From Herbaspirillum sp. SJZ106 (GTDB lineage: Bacteria > Pseudomonadota > Gammaproteobacteria > Burkholderiales > Burkholderiaceae_D), in the NCBI RefSeq assembly GCF_006715495.1, contig NZ_VFNI01000005.1, positions 434,001 through 498,000 of the forward strand: a stretch of DNA of 64,000 nt, written 5' to 3'. The notes below the pieces were generated by a model. That model ran no database searches, was not told the origin of the DNA, and saw only the letters and a program-made list of their open reading frames with translations. Positions 1 through 9,043 of the stretch are shown piece by piece (the stretch's first letter is position 1; each line of letters starts with the position of its first letter). Both the position numbers and the translations under genes were made by a program.

Positions 1-1
1 C

Positions 2-625
2 ATTTCTCTCACCTTCATTTCCGATCCGGCCACCGGCCGCCGCAGAAACGCGGTCAGCCACGACGCCATCCTCGACGCCACCTATGTGATGCTGGAGGAG
101 ATCGGCTTTGACAAGCTGTCGCTGGAAGGTGTGGCCACGCGCGCAGGCGTGGGCAAGGCGACCATTTATCGCTGGTGGCCCAACAAGAGCGCGCTGGCGA
201 TGGAAGCGCTGCTGCGCGCGGTCGAGCCGATGCCGTCGATTGGCGATAGCGGCTCCGCGCGCCAGGATATCGAAGATCACGTCACCCGCCTGGCGCAGTT
301 GTTTCGCGGCAAGAGCGGGCGTGTGGTGCGGGAGATGATCGCGCTGGCGCAGTTCGATGGCGATGCCATGCGCATCTTCAATGACAACTATCTGGAACCG
401 CGCCGTTCGGCGCTGGTGGAAGCACTGCGCCGCGGCGCCCAACGCGGCGAGTTCAGGGACGATCTCAACCTGGACCTGGTTTTCGATCTGCTGTACGCCC
501 CCTTGTTGCAGCGGCTTCTTACCGGCAGTGCCGACATCGATGAGCGCCAGGTCAATGCGCAATTGAAGCTGGTGCTCGGCACGATCGCCCTTGAGCATTC
601 CGTCACAGCGTCATCACAGGACTGA
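2..625 (+). CDS. TetR/AcrR family transcriptional regulator (5' end outside window)
   Basis: A DNA-binding repressor of the TetR family. The frame is open from base 2, reading GRRRNAVSHDAILDATYVML before the internal GTG at 86, so the true start is left of the window and residues before the helix-turn-helix are partly missing. The HTH is clear: LSLEGVATRAGVGKATIYRW followed by PNKSALAMEALL. The remaining C-terminal part is the helical ligand-binding and dimerisation region, ending with a TetR_C-like segment (LLYAPLLQRLLTGSADID). About 207 codons are visible, close to full family length, so only a few residues are likely lost. The target gene is not visible; it may lie left of the window. Family is certain, the ligand unknown. 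Confidence 0.9.
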   Translation: MSLTFISDPATGRRRNAVSHDAILDATYVMLEEIGFDKLSLEGVATRAGVGKATIYRWWPNKSALAMEALLRAVEPMPSIGDSGSARQDIEDHVTRLAQLFRGKSGRVVREMIALAQFDGDAMRIFNDNYLEPRRSALVEALRRGAQRGEFRDDLNLDLVFDLLYAPLLQRLLTGSADIDERQVNAQLKLVLGTIALEHSVTASSQD

Positions 626-1051
626 GTAAATATTCGAGCTAACAATCGTAAATTTTGTTGAGTGCTAGATAATTTGCACCTAGAATCCGAGACGAAACGT
701 ATCGTATTGGTTCTGGGCAAATCTCCTATTGCGAGAGCAAATGATGGCCATTCATGGGGATGGCCTGATTTGACGCTCGAATAGACATTGGCGGCGGCTC
801 TGCATGGAATATCCATGCCATCGGCCGATACCGCTGAAATGCGAGCCGGGGTTTTCTCCCCGGTTCAGCCCATCCGGACACGCTTGCCTGGGCAAGCGTC
901 CTGCCTGTCCGATATGTTCATCCAGATGCGAAGAAATACCGGCTTCCCGCCAGGGCGGCCGGCAGGCGATCGTCATGCGGCGGAGGGCGTCTAGCAGGCG
1001 GCCGTACGGAGATCCAGGGGCGTAAAACACATGCACGTGCAAGGGGAAAAA
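626..1051. other. Intergenic region without a supported gene
   Basis: About 425 bases between the TetR gene and the small membrane protein. The first 80 bases are AT-rich compared with their surroundings, the rest is GC-rich. I see no convincing coding frame, RNA gene or strong terminator hairpin. It probably holds the promoter of the next gene. Confidence 0.4.
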
Positions 1052-1420
1052 ATGCACAGCGATGCGATGAGCGGATGCGGGGGCGCGTCAGGCATGCCTC
1101 CGCGCGAACCGGAGGGGAAAAAACCGCCGCGCGGCACCGACTGGCGCCGGCGGCAGCGCAAAACCAGGCGGTGGTGCGCCTTCGGCGTGGTCCTGATCCC
1201 GCTCATGCTGGCTTTCTTGTGGGCGCAATACGCATCGGCGCGCGAATCGGGAGAGCTGCTGTATGCCGACCAGTATTGCGGCTGCCGCGAGACGGTATCG
1301 CGCTGGGTTAGCGACTATGTCTGGACCCAGATGATCTGGTTGCCATGCAATACCCTGTTCCTGCTGGTGTGGGTGGCGCTGGCGCTCAAGCTGTGGAGCG
1401 GCAAGCGGCCATCGCGCTGA
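1052..1420 (+). CDS. Hypothetical small membrane protein, two TM segments
   Basis: About 122 residues, not recognised as a named family. The start at 1052 is chosen because AAGGGG lies five bases upstream; an in-frame ATG at 1031 has no such site. The N-terminal 35 residues are polar and rich in Arg/Lys/Pro. A first hydrophobic helix follows (WCAFGVVLIPLMLAFLWAQY), then a loop with the pair CGC (YCGCRETV), and a second helix (MIWLPCNTLFLLVWVALALK) with a short basic tail, so both ends are probably cytoplasmic. It stands alone between non-coding stretches. Coding potential is plausible but not proven. Confidence 0.5.
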   Translation: MHSDAMSGCGGASGMPPREPEGKKPPRGTDWRRRQRKTRRWCAFGVVLIPLMLAFLWAQYASARESGELLYADQYCGCRETVSRWVSDYVWTQMIWLPCNTLFLLVWVALALKLWSGKRPSR

Positions 1421-1722
1421 GGCCGCCGCTTTATTTCTTGCCCCCCAGGCTGGGACATGTCCGCCAGGCGGCCCGCCCCGGGAGCCGCCGTCGATCGGCC
1501 GGCCGCCTGCTGCGCGTTCCCCCCACACACCAAAAACAAACAGGCTTGTCCCCCCAAAATACGAGCCGTATTTCTTGGCATGACTTGGAAATTCTATTGT
1601 CATTGAGTCGTAATACTTCGATGCAACAATCCGCCCCGCGTCCGCTACGGCCTGATTTTTTGTTCACTTTCCAGGGATGATCGTGAACCCGCGCCACGGA
1701 TCGCCTTCACAAGGGGAACTCA
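1421..1722. other. Intergenic region upstream of the chemosensory operon
   Basis: About 300 bases with no supported gene. The part after 1545 is AT-richer and is the likely promoter region for the operon beginning at 1723. I compared a TTGGCATGACTTGG stretch near 1574 with the sigma-54 consensus; the -12 GC is absent, so I do not call it. Confidence 0.4.
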
Positions 1723-4152
1723 ATGACCATCCGTCTGCGCATCACGCTGCTCGTCATACTTACATTCATCGCCATCGCCGGCATCGGCGGCTACGCGATG
1801 ATCCAGTCTCGCGACAGCGCGGCGGAGGTCAGGTCGGTTACGGAAGGGGTGATGCCGAGCGTGCTGGCCTCGTCCGACCTGATGGGGCAGCTGAAGGATG
1901 TGCAACTGGCGGCCATGGTGATGGTCACCGAAGCCGACAACCAGCTGGTAGCCCAGGAAAACGAAAAGCTGGCCGAAAAAAAGGCGGCGCTGGAAAAGGC
2001 CCTGGAGATGCAGGCCCAGCATGCCGACGGCGTCGCCCAGCGCGGCCTGGTCGAGCAGGCGCGCGAGAGCCTGGATAACTACTTCGGCGCCATCGACAAC
2101 ACCGCCAAGTTCAAGCTCGCAGGCAAGAACGAGATCGCCCAGGCGCAGTTCTTCGGCGGGGTGATGCAGTACCAGACCGAACTGGAAGGCATCGTCAACA
2201 CCCTGCGCATCGAGAAGAACCGTTTCAAGGACGCGGCCATCACCTCGCTCAACGGCAAGCTGTCGTCGACCACGGCCACGATTTCCATCGTCACTGCGGT
2301 GGCCGTGCTGCTGCTGGCCGGCATCGGTTTCCTGCTGTATCGCCAGATCACCGGCCCGATCAGCCGCATGTCGAGCATGATGGGCGAGATCGCCGCCAGC
2401 CAGGACTTCACCCGCCGCCTGCCGGTGCAGCGCATGGACGAGGTCGGCCACTCCATCGTCGCCTTCAACGGCATGGTGGAAAAGATCGAAGAGGCTTCCG
2501 CGCAGGTGCGCCAGAAGACCGCCGACATGCAGGCCATGCTGCAGAACATCCCGCAAGGCATCCTGACCATCGTCGACGGCAACAAGATCCACCCCGAATA
2601 TTCGGCCTTCCTGGAAACCGTGTTCGAGACCGCCGACATTGCCGGCCGCGACGTGATGGAGCTGGTGTTCTCCGGCACCAACCTGGGCGCCGATACGCTG
2701 TCGCAGATCGAAGCCATCGGCGGCGCCTGCATCGGCGAAGACGTGATGAACTTCGAATTCAACGAACACCTGATGGTGGGCGAAGTCGAGAAGACCATGG
2801 CCGGCGGCGGCAAGAAGATCCTCGATTTGTCGTGGTCGCCCATTACCGACGGCAACGATACGGTGATCCGCCTGATGCTGTGCGTGCGCGACGTCACCGA
2901 GCTGCGCCAGCTGGCGGCCGAAGCCAACGAACAGAAGCGCGAACTGGAAATGATCGGCGAGATCCTGGCCGTGGCGCCGTCCAAGTTCGGCGAATTCATC
3001 GGCAGCGCGCGCCGCTTCCTGGACGAGAACGAACAGATCGTCCACCAGAACCCGGAAGCCACCGCCTTTGCGATCGCCAAGCTGTTCCGCAACATGCATA
3101 CCATCAAGGGCAATGGCCGCACTTACGGCCTGTTGCACCTGGCCAACGTGGTGCACGATGCCGAGCAGCATTACGACGACCTGCGCCATCCGCAGACCGG
3201 CGCCGTCTGGAACCAGGGGCACCTGCTGCTGCAGCTGGCGCAAGTGCGCGAGATCATCGACCGTTATGGGCGCATCAACGACGTCACGCTGGGGCGCGGC
3301 GCGGCCGCCGAGCCGGGCGAAGCGGGCGCCGGCTACGAGCGCCACATCATGACCATCGACCGCAAGTACATCCAGGAAAGCCTGCAGCGCCTGGAAACCG
3401 TCAATACGGCGAACCTGCACGAGCTGGTGGCGGTGCGCAACGAAGTACGCCGCACGCTGCGCCTGTTGGGCACCGAGAGCGTGCAGGACGTGCTGGCGCC
3501 GGTGACCGCTTCGTTGCCTGCGCTGGCGGCCGACCTGGGCAAGGCGGCGCCGGTGGTGGAGATCGAGGACAACGGTTATGTGGTGCATAGCTTCGCCTCG
3601 CCGCTGCTGCAGAACGTGTTCATGCACCTGATCCGCAATGCCATGGACCACGGCCTGGAAAGCGCGCAAGAGCGAGTGGCCGGGGGCAAGCCGGAAGCCG
3701 GCACGATCAGGCTGGAAATGGGCGTGATGGACAACATGTTCCAGATGGCGCTGTCCGATGACGGCCGCGGGCTGGCGCTGGAGCGGGTGCGGCAGATCGG
3801 CGTAGAGAAAAACCTGATCGGCGTCGACCAGGCCATGACCGATGTTGAACTGGCCAACCTGATCATGCAGCCGGGATTTTCGACCCGCAGCGAAGTGACC
3901 GATGTTTCCGGCCGCGGCGTGGGCATGGATGCGGTGCTGGACTTCGTCACCCGCGAGCAGGGCAGAATCGAGATCCGTTTCACCGGCCAGGATGAAGGCG
4001 CCGCTTTCCGCGCGTTCCAGATCATCGTGATGCTGCCCGAGAGCGTGGCGGTGGAAGTGGATGGCATCGACGTGCCATATCCCGTGGCTGGCCAGGAACA
4101 GGCCGCGCCGGCGGTGAATCTGCCGCAGGGCGGCGATCCCCGGGTGGCATGA
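1723..4152 (+). CDS. Membrane-integrated CheA-like histidine kinase (sensor-HAMP-PAS-like-Hpt-HATPase)
   Basis: An 809-residue signalling kinase. A TM helix near residues 7-27 is followed by a four-helix periplasmic sensor-like region, a second TM (about 182-206), a HAMP segment (RQITGPISRMSSMMGEI onward) and a PAS-like region (about 265-400). An Hpt-like domain follows, with the sequence HTIKGNGRTYG; His459 is the predicted phosphorylation site, as in CheA P1. The C-terminal ATPase domain has an N box (HLIRNAMDHG, about 635-644), DDGRGL and GRGVGMDAV. No C-terminal CheW/P5 domain follows. It is the first gene of a tight operon with an MCP-like protein, a CheX-like protein and a CheY. A sensor fused directly to a CheA-like kinase replaces the usual receptor-CheW-CheA array. 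The signal sensed is unknown. Confidence 0.85.
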   Translation: MTIRLRITLLVILTFIAIAGIGGYAMIQSRDSAAEVRSVTEGVMPSVLASSDLMGQLKDVQLAAMVMVTEADNQLVAQENEKLAEKKAALEKALEMQAQHADGVAQRGLVEQARESLDNYFGAIDNTAKFKLAGKNEIAQAQFFGGVMQYQTELEGIVNTLRIEKNRFKDAAITSLNGKLSSTTATISIVTAVAVLLLAGIGFLLYRQITGPISRMSSMMGEIAASQDFTRRLPVQRMDEVGHSIVAFNGMVEKIEEASAQVRQKTADMQAMLQNIPQGILTIVDGNKIHPEYSAFLETVFETADIAGRDVMELVFSGTNLGADTLSQIEAIGGACIGEDVMNFEFNEHLMVGEVEKTMAGGGKKILDLSWSPITDGNDTVIRLMLCVRDVTELRQLAAEANEQKRELEMIGEILAVAPSKFGEFIGSARRFLDENEQIVHQNPEATAFAIAKLFRNMHTIKGNGRTYGLLHLANVVHDAEQHYDDLRHPQTGAVWNQGHLLLQLAQVREIIDRYGRINDVTLGRGAAAEPGEAGAGYERHIMTIDRKYIQESLQRLETVNTANLHELVAVRNEVRRTLRLLGTESVQDVLAPVTASLPALAADLGKAAPVVEIEDNGYVVHSFASPLLQNVFMHLIRNAMDHGLESAQERVAGGKPEAGTIRLEMGVMDNMFQMALSDDGRGLALERVRQIGVEKNLIGVDQAMTDVELANLIMQPGFSTRSEVTDVSGRGVGMDAVLDFVTREQGRIEIRFTGQDEGAAFRAFQIIVMLPESVAVEVDGIDVPYPVAGQEQAAPAVNLPQGGDPRVA

Positions 4153-4222
4153 GGGGCCGTGTCCGGCCCGGTGTTGCAGGATTGCGCGCTTTGGCGCAGA
4201 TGTGAAGCGATGGTGGTGAGAA

Positions 4223-4960
4223 ATGAATGTCATGGTGTGGAACCCGATACTTTTCCTGGCGCTGGGCGCCTTGCTGGCCGGCATCCCGATGGCGCTGCTG
4301 TGGCGCCGCCAGAAGGCCCGCGCGGCGCGCATGATCGACCTGGCGCAGGTGGAATCCCTGAAGCGCAGCGTGCAGGAAACGCTGGAAGCGCAGCAGCGTG
4401 AGGTGGCCGAGCACCGGCAGCACGCCGAGGCGGAGCGCCTGGAAAGCGAGCGCCGCATGGCCGAGATGCGCGGCGAAAGCGAGGCGCTGGTGGCGAATCT
4501 GAGCCAGCAGAATTCGCAAAGCATGGCGCGCGTGATGGAAAACTGCGAGGCCTCGCAGGACACGATTTCCAAGCTGCTGGGCCTGATGCGCACCTTCGAG
4601 CGCTGGCACGACGACATGAACGTGCTCATTTCCCATAACCGCGAGATGCACCGCAAGAACGACGAGTTCGCGCTGATCGTCAACCAGGTCATCATCGTCG
4701 CCCTCAATGCCTCCATCGAAGCGGCCCGGGCCGGCGCGCACGGCCGCGGTTTCGCGGTGGTGGCGTCGGAAGTGCGCGACCTGGCGCAGCGCGCCGAGAA
4801 ACTGTCCAAGAGTTATCGCGCCAACCTGTACCAGAACGACCTGATCACCACCACCACCTTCCAGGACTTGCAAGCCGGCGGCAAGATGATCATGAGCGCC
4901 GTGATCGGGCTGGACCTGATCAACAAGCGGACCCGGGAAGCGCTGGCCGAGGCGGCCTGA
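4223..4960 (+). CDS. Miniature methyl-accepting chemotaxis protein-like signalling protein
   Basis: 245 residues, about half the usual MCP length. An N-terminal hydrophobic anchor ([20 protein letters not shown]) is followed by a long charged coiled coil (about residues 30-110) and then an MCP signalling-domain core, [20 protein letters not shown] followed by [13 protein letters not shown]. The canonical QTNLLALNA tip is altered to VIIVALNAS, and the protein ends about 60 residues after the tip, so the return helix is short. There is no periplasmic sensor domain. The start has a purine-rich site (GGTGAGAA) just upstream. It lies 70 bases after the kinase gene and 16 bases before the CheX-like gene, suggesting that it scaffolds or modulates that kinase. 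Confidence 0.8.
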   Translation: MNVMVWNPILFLALGALLAGIPMALLWRRQKARAARMIDLAQVESLKRSVQETLEAQQREVAEHRQHAEAERLESERRMAEMRGESEALVANLSQQNSQSMARVMENCEASQDTISKLLGLMRTFERWHDDMNVLISHNREMHRKNDEFALIVNQVIIVALNASIEAARAGAHGRGFAVVASEVRDLAQRAEKLSKSYRANLYQNDLITTTTFQDLQAGGKMIMSAVIGLDLINKRTREALAEAA

Positions 4961-4976
4961 CGATGGAGTGCGAGAT

Positions 4977-5528
4977 ATGATCAGCCAATCCGCCAAGGAC
5001 GGTTTCGATACGCTGTTGCGGCAAGCGCTCAGGACCAGCCTGGTGCCTGCCGATACCGAGGCCGGGATGTCGGCCATCGACGATATCTCCGCCATCAGCG
5101 AAAAGAAGATGGTGGTGCTGACGGTGTCGTCTTATCTGTTCCGCCTGATGGTGATGTTTTATTTCACGCCGGACGCCGCCACCAAGGCGCATTTCGCGCG
5201 CCTGAACCGGGTCGCCCCGGAAGAGATGTCGGAGCAGGCCTTCATGGATGCCATCGCCGAATGCGGCAACCTGTGCTGCGGCATCCTGAACCGCGACCTG
5301 GGGCGTTTCTTCCCGCACCTGGGCATGTCGACGCCGAACGTGATCGACAAGAACTGCGCGGCTTACCTGCAGACGCTCAATCTCGGGCATCTCCGCCATC
5401 TGGCGGTGGACATGCCGCAGGCGCCGCGTTTCCACGTCACGCTGTGCGTATCGGCCTATGCGGAGATGGATTTTTCCGTGTCGGAAGAAGAGGCCGATGC
5501 CGGCACCGGCGAGCTGGAACTGTTCTGA
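4977..5528 (+). CDS. CheX/CheC-like CheY-P phosphatase
   Basis: 183 residues. The start at 4977 is preferred over a GTG at 4968 because GGAG lies eight bases before it. The segment DAIAECGNLCCG fits the CheC/CheX/FliY phosphatase signature (D/S-x3-E-x2-N, with a Pro about 22 residues on; here in MSTPNV). Known members dephosphorylate CheY-P using the Glu and Asn side chains, both present here. It sits between the MCP-like gene and cheY, where a dedicated phosphatase for that CheY is expected. The N-terminal 60 residues are less conserved. The assignment rests on motif and context. Confidence 0.75.
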   Translation: MISQSAKDGFDTLLRQALRTSLVPADTEAGMSAIDDISAISEKKMVVLTVSSYLFRLMVMFYFTPDAATKAHFARLNRVAPEEMSEQAFMDAIAECGNLCCGILNRDLGRFFPHLGMSTPNVIDKNCAAYLQTLNLGHLRHLAVDMPQAPRFHVTLCVSAYAEMDFSVSEEEADAGTGELELF

Positions 5529-5593
5529 GCCAACATCCGCACCATCCGCACTATCCATTGCAATTCAATTTGACTATCTAGAGAGACAACAAC

Positions 5594-5962
5594 ATGGCAC
5601 AAATTCTGGTCGTAGACGATTCAAGCACGGTGCGCGCCGAAGTCGGCGACTTCCTCAGGAAGAACGGGCTGGACGTGGCGCTGGCGGTGGATGGCCGCGA
5701 CGGCCTGAGCAAGTTGAAGGGCGATCCGTCCATCAAGCTGGTGGTCTCCGACGTCAACATGCCCAACATGGATGGCCTGACCATGGCCGAGAAGATCCGC
5801 GGCGAACTGGGCAATGCCAGCGTCAACATCATCATGCTGACCACCGAGAACTCGCCGATCATGAAGGAGCGCGGCAAGGCGGCCGGCATCAAGGGCTGGA
5901 TCGTCAAGCCGTTCAAGGGCGACGCGGTATTGCCGACCTTCAAGAAGCTGGTCGGCGCTTAA
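5594..5962 (+). CDS. CheY-like single-domain response regulator
   Basis: 122 residues, a stand-alone receiver domain with no output domain. The acidic pair (VVDDSSTVR), the phospho-acceptor Asp in SDVNMPNMDG, the switch Thr in MLTTEN and the Lys in VKPFKG are all present, so it should be phosphorylated. It closes the operon of kinase, MCP-like protein and CheX, and is followed by a strong hairpin terminator at 6025. By analogy with CheY it should carry the phosphoryl signal from the kinase at 1723 to an unknown target, reset by the CheX-like protein. Confidence 0.9.
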   Translation: MAQILVVDDSSTVRAEVGDFLRKNGLDVALAVDGRDGLSKLKGDPSIKLVVSDVNMPNMDGLTMAEKIRGELGNASVNIIMLTTENSPIMKERGKAAGIKGWIVKPFKGDAVLPTFKKLVGA

Positions 5963-6024
5963 CGCACGCAGGCATGCGCGGGGAGTAGTGAAGGGGGGCA
6001 AGCCGCGCCGGCCGCGGCTTGCGG

Positions 6025-6058
6025 AACGTCGCCGGTCATCATGACGGCGACGTTTTTT
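6025..6058 (+). terminator. Rho-independent terminator of the chemosensory operon
   Basis: AACGTCGCCG at 6025-6034 pairs with CGGCGACGTT at 6045-6054, the inner bases extend the stem, and a T-run follows to 6058. It lies between the cheY stop and the convergent DUF296 gene. Confidence 0.85.
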
Positions 6059-6062
6059 ATTG

Positions 6063-6941
6063 TCATTGCTCTTCGATCACCAGTTCGAAACAGATCAGCA
6101 CCGGATTGCGGCCGCGCGCCAGCACGCCTTCGCATACCTTGCCTTGCGGATTGATCAGCGCGATGTCCAGTTGCGCGCGCAGGCCTTGCGGGCCGCTCCT
6201 GACTTCGCCCGAGCGCACCAGGATCTCGGTGGCGCGGTCTTCCAGCACGCGGCCATCCTCGAAATCGGCGCCGATGATGCTGCCGACGCTGCCGCGGATG
6301 ATGGCATGCCCGATGCCGTGCGAGCGGCAGACTTCTTCGATGGCCATGGTCAGGTCTTCATCCGGGCGGATGCGGGCCAGGACGATGCGCTTGCCTTGGG
6401 CGGCGTGTGTCCGCTCTTCCAGGCGGGTGGGGTGGAACAGCGTGAAATTGGTTTCCGGATCGTACCTGGTGGCCATGGTGGCGTCATGCACGCCCCAGGC
6501 CTGCGCCTGGCAGGCTTCGGCCACGATGGTCTGGTCCATCAGCATATGGCCGCCCTGGCGCTGGCCGTCGCTGCCGCGCCAGACGGCATGGCAATGCACG
6601 AAGGGGGCGCCGTCCTTGCGGCCATAGGTGGCGCAGGCGAATTCGATGACCGTGCCTTCCTCGATGGCGTAAGGCGCGCTGTAGAACGCGGCATGCTGGT
6701 CGTCCACCGCCACCGCCGGCATCAGGAAATGGTGCGGCGTCACCTTCAGGTTTTCAAAGCGCACGGTGCCGCCGGCGATGCCGGCCTCGTCCAGCGGAAT
6801 GCTCATGGCGTCGCGCAGCGTGCGGCCCGGCTCCAGGGTGAAGGTCTTGTGCATGGCGCCGCCTTCCAGGCTGACGATGCGTACCGGGTCGGGCTTGCCT
6901 GGATGGCGGGCGGTGCGGGCGAATGGCTGGCTCTGGGGCAT
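6063..6941 (-). CDS. PPC (DUF296) domain-containing protein
   Basis: 292 residues. The C-terminal half (about 150-292) has the PPC/DUF296 fold pattern: ARIRPDEDLTMAIEEVCRSH, then GHAIIRGSVGSI, and later LDIALINPQGKVCEGVLARG. The N-terminal half looks related (HKTFTLEPGRTLRDAM, HCHAVWRGSDGQRQGGHMLM), suggesting a tandem PPC arrangement. In plants such domains occur in AT-hook proteins; bacterial members are uncharacterised, often trimeric and possibly metal-binding through the conserved His residues. The ATG has AAGGAG seven bases upstream. It is a single gene convergent with cheY. Function unknown. Confidence 0.75.
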   Translation of the reverse strand: MPQSQPFARTARHPGKPDPVRIVSLEGGAMHKTFTLEPGRTLRDAMSIPLDEAGIAGGTVRFENLKVTPHHFLMPAVAVDDQHAAFYSAPYAIEEGTVIEFACATYGRKDGAPFVHCHAVWRGSDGQRQGGHMLMDQTIVAEACQAQAWGVHDATMATRYDPETNFTLFHPTRLEERTHAAQGKRIVLARIRPDEDLTMAIEEVCRSHGIGHAIIRGSVGSIIGADFEDGRVLEDRATEILVRSGEVRSGPQGLRAQLDIALINPQGKVCEGVLARGRNPVLICFELVIEEQ

Positions 6942-7130
6942 TGCGGGTCTCCTTGTGGCGCCTGGTTCCGATCACGGCTTGGGCAGGGTGGGCCTGGCCG
7001 TTTTGTATTCGGTAGACAATGTCTGGCGCGTATTATCCCGTTTTCCCCTGCGGCCTGCAGTTGAATGTTTTTAACCGGGCGCGATGAAACGGCGCCGGCA
7101 TCGTCGGCCTTGATGGCCTGCGACAGGCGT

Positions 7131-7427
7131 TCAGAGCGGGTCGGGCACCAGTTCGGGAATGCCGACCACCGTGGCCCAGGGCTTGACTTGCCAGCGCGTC
7201 ACCAGCCCGTGCCGGACATAGGGATCGGCGGCGGCGAAGGCTTCGGCATGGGCTGCCGCAGCGTTGAACAGCAGCAGGCCGCTTTCGGGCGGATCGCCGA
7301 CGGCGCCGCCGGCCGCCAGTTCGCCGCGGGCCACCGCCTCTTTGCACAATGCGAGATGCTCGTTGCGATGGACGGGGCGGCGCGCGAGATAGTCGGGGAC
7401 GAAATCGTAGATGAGCAGATAGTGCAT
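7131..7427 (-). CDS. YciI family protein
   Basis: 98 residues of the YciI/YCII ferredoxin-like fold: an N-terminal MHYLLIYDFVPDYLARR, the family His in VHRNEHL, and the C-terminal block DPYVRHGLVTRWQVKPWATV. YciI proteins are small cytoplasmic dimers, some proposed to have hydrolytic or dehalogenase-like activity through the His-Asp pair. I start it at 7427, where homology begins; an upstream in-frame extension adds 14 residues that do not look like the family. The gene lies downstream of an MFS transporter gene from which a strong hairpin at 7481-7514 separates it, so it is likely expressed on its own. Confidence 0.8.
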   Translation of the reverse strand: MHYLLIYDFVPDYLARRPVHRNEHLALCKEAVARGELAAGGAVGDPPESGLLLFNAAAAHAEAFAAADPYVRHGLVTRWQVKPWATVVGIPELVPDPL

Positions 7428-7474
7428 GGCAGGCTCTGACGCGGATGGTAAGGAAATCCAATATAGCACCAGCC

Positions 7475-7514
7475 GGAAAAAACAAAACCCGGAAGCGAAC
7501 CTCCGGGTTTTGTT
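7475..7514 (-). terminator. Rho-independent terminator of the MFS transporter gene
   Basis: A perfect 13-bp inverted repeat: AACAAAACCCGGA (7481-7493) and TCCGGGTTTTGTT (7502-7514) with an 8-base loop. Read on the minus strand, the stem is followed by a T-run, directly downstream of the MFS gene. Confidence 0.9.
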
Positions 7515-7548
7515 CTTGCCGATGCCGAAACGGCCGGCTATCAGTACC

Positions 7549-8889
7549 TCAGTCTTCCCGGGCTTCCAGTGCCCGGTTCAGGCTCAGTGCCGCCAACGAG
7601 CCAACCGCGCCCGACAGCAGGTAGAAACTCACGTAAGCCAGGCCGAAGTGCGCCGACAGGCCCAGCGCCACCAGCGGCGCGAAACCGGCGCCCACCAGCC
7701 AGGCCAGGTCTTGCGTCAGCGCGGCGCCGGTGTAGCGATACTTCTTCTGGAAATTGGCGGTCACGGCGCCGGCAGCCTGGCCATAAGACAGGCCCAGCAA
7801 TGCGAAGCCGATCAGGATGAAGGTGTTCTGGCCGTATTCGCCGCCATTCATCAGGGTCGGCACGAAGGCGGAGAGGATGGCGATGAGCAGCGCCATCGAA
7901 CCCAGCACGGTGCGGCGGCCGAAACGGTCGGCGATCAGGCCCGAGGCGACAATGCCCAAGGCCATGATGACCGCGCCGATGATCTGGGTGATCAGGAAGT
8001 CATCCATGGCCCGCAGCGAGTACAGCCTGGCCCAGGACAGCGGGAACACCGTCACCAGGTGGAACAGCGCGTAGCTGGCCAGCGCGGCGAGGGCGCCGAT
8101 GATGATGTTGCGGCCCTGGGTACGGGACAGTTCGACCACGCCGGCCGGTTCCAGCTCGCGCTCGTCGAGCAGCTTGGCGTATTCCGGCGTGGAAACCAGG
8201 CGCAGGCGGGCGAACAGCGCGACAACGTTAATCGCGAACGCCACATAAAAAGGATAGCGCCAGCCCCAATCCAGGAAATCTTCCGTGGTAAGATCCGCAA
8301 GCATGTAGGCAAACAGGCTGGCGGCGATGATGAATCCGAGCGGCGCGCCAAGCTGGCCGAGGGCCGCATACCATCCGCGCCTGTTCTGAGGAGCGTTTAT
8401 CGCCAGCAAGGATGGCAAGCCGTCCCAGGCGCCGCCCAGCGCGACGCCCTGTCCGACCCGCAGCAGGGACAGCAGGATGATGGCCCATGCGCCTATATGA
8501 TCATAAGTTGGCAGCAAGGCAATACCCGCCGTTGAAAAACCAAGCAGGAACAGCGCCAGCGTCAGTTTCACTTCTCTTCCGTATGCCCGCTGGATCGCCA
8601 TGAATATCACTGTGCCCACAGGCCGGGCAAGGAACGCGAACGCGAAGATCACGAACGCGTAAAGCGTGCCTTCCAGCCTGTTCTCGAAAGGAAAGAAAAT
8701 GGCCGGAAACACCAGCACGGATGCCAGCGCATATACGAAGAAGTCGAAATATTCGGACGCCCGTCCGATCACCACGCCGACGGCGATTTCACCTGGTTCG
8801 ATGTGCCCATGACTATGGGTTGCGGGGGCGACGTTGGATTGCGGCCGGAACTCGCTGGAACCTTGACCGTTGTGGATGCTGCTTGCCAT
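7549..8889 (-). CDS. MFS transporter, MHS (metabolite:H+ symporter) family
   Basis: 446 residues with about 12 hydrophobic helices. The start at 8889 is chosen because GGGAGA precedes it by six bases; an in-frame upstream extension lacks membrane-protein character. The MFS signature between helices 2 and 3 is replaced by an MHS-like ARPVGTVIFMAIQRAYGREV, and the second-half signature reads ASGLIADRFGRRTVLG. The family includes proton symporters for organic acids, proline/betaine and shikimate. The N-terminal 35 residues are polar with several His. The gene is divergent from cyoA, with about 150 bases between starts, and ends at the hairpin at 7481-7514. Substrate unknown. Confidence 0.85.
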   Translation of the reverse strand: MASSIHNGQGSSEFRPQSNVAPATHSHGHIEPGEIAVGVVIGRASEYFDFFVYALASVLVFPAIFFPFENRLEGTLYAFVIFAFAFLARPVGTVIFMAIQRAYGREVKLTLALFLLGFSTAGIALLPTYDHIGAWAIILLSLLRVGQGVALGGAWDGLPSLLAINAPQNRRGWYAALGQLGAPLGFIIAASLFAYMLADLTTEDFLDWGWRYPFYVAFAINVVALFARLRLVSTPEYAKLLDERELEPAGVVELSRTQGRNIIIGALAALASYALFHLVTVFPLSWARLYSLRAMDDFLITQIIGAVIMALGIVASGLIADRFGRRTVLGSMALLIAILSAFVPTLMNGGEYGQNTFILIGFALLGLSYGQAAGAVTANFQKKYRYTGAALTQDLAWLVGAGFAPLVALGLSAHFGLAYVSFYLLSGAVGSLAALSLNRALEARED

Positions 8890-9043
8890 GGCTTTGTCTC
8901 CCACTGTTAGAGGTTTAGTCGCAGTACGAACTCCCATCCCGGCGGGTGCTGCATGACGGGGTGGGACAAAACGTCCAATCGCCAACACACTTTATTGCCG
9001 TTACATTAGCATGCTCTGCTACATACGACTGGACTTTTCCTCC

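Noticed and set aside
1560..1600. Sigma-54 promoter ahead of the chemosensory operon
   Set aside because: TTGGCATG fits the -24 element but the -12 GC is missing at the required spacing.
1720..4809. A 1029-codon open frame on the minus strand
   Set aside because: It is antisense to the CheA-like kinase and MCP genes, is rich in His/Ala/Arg as expected of a GC-rich shadow frame, and has no recognisable domain.
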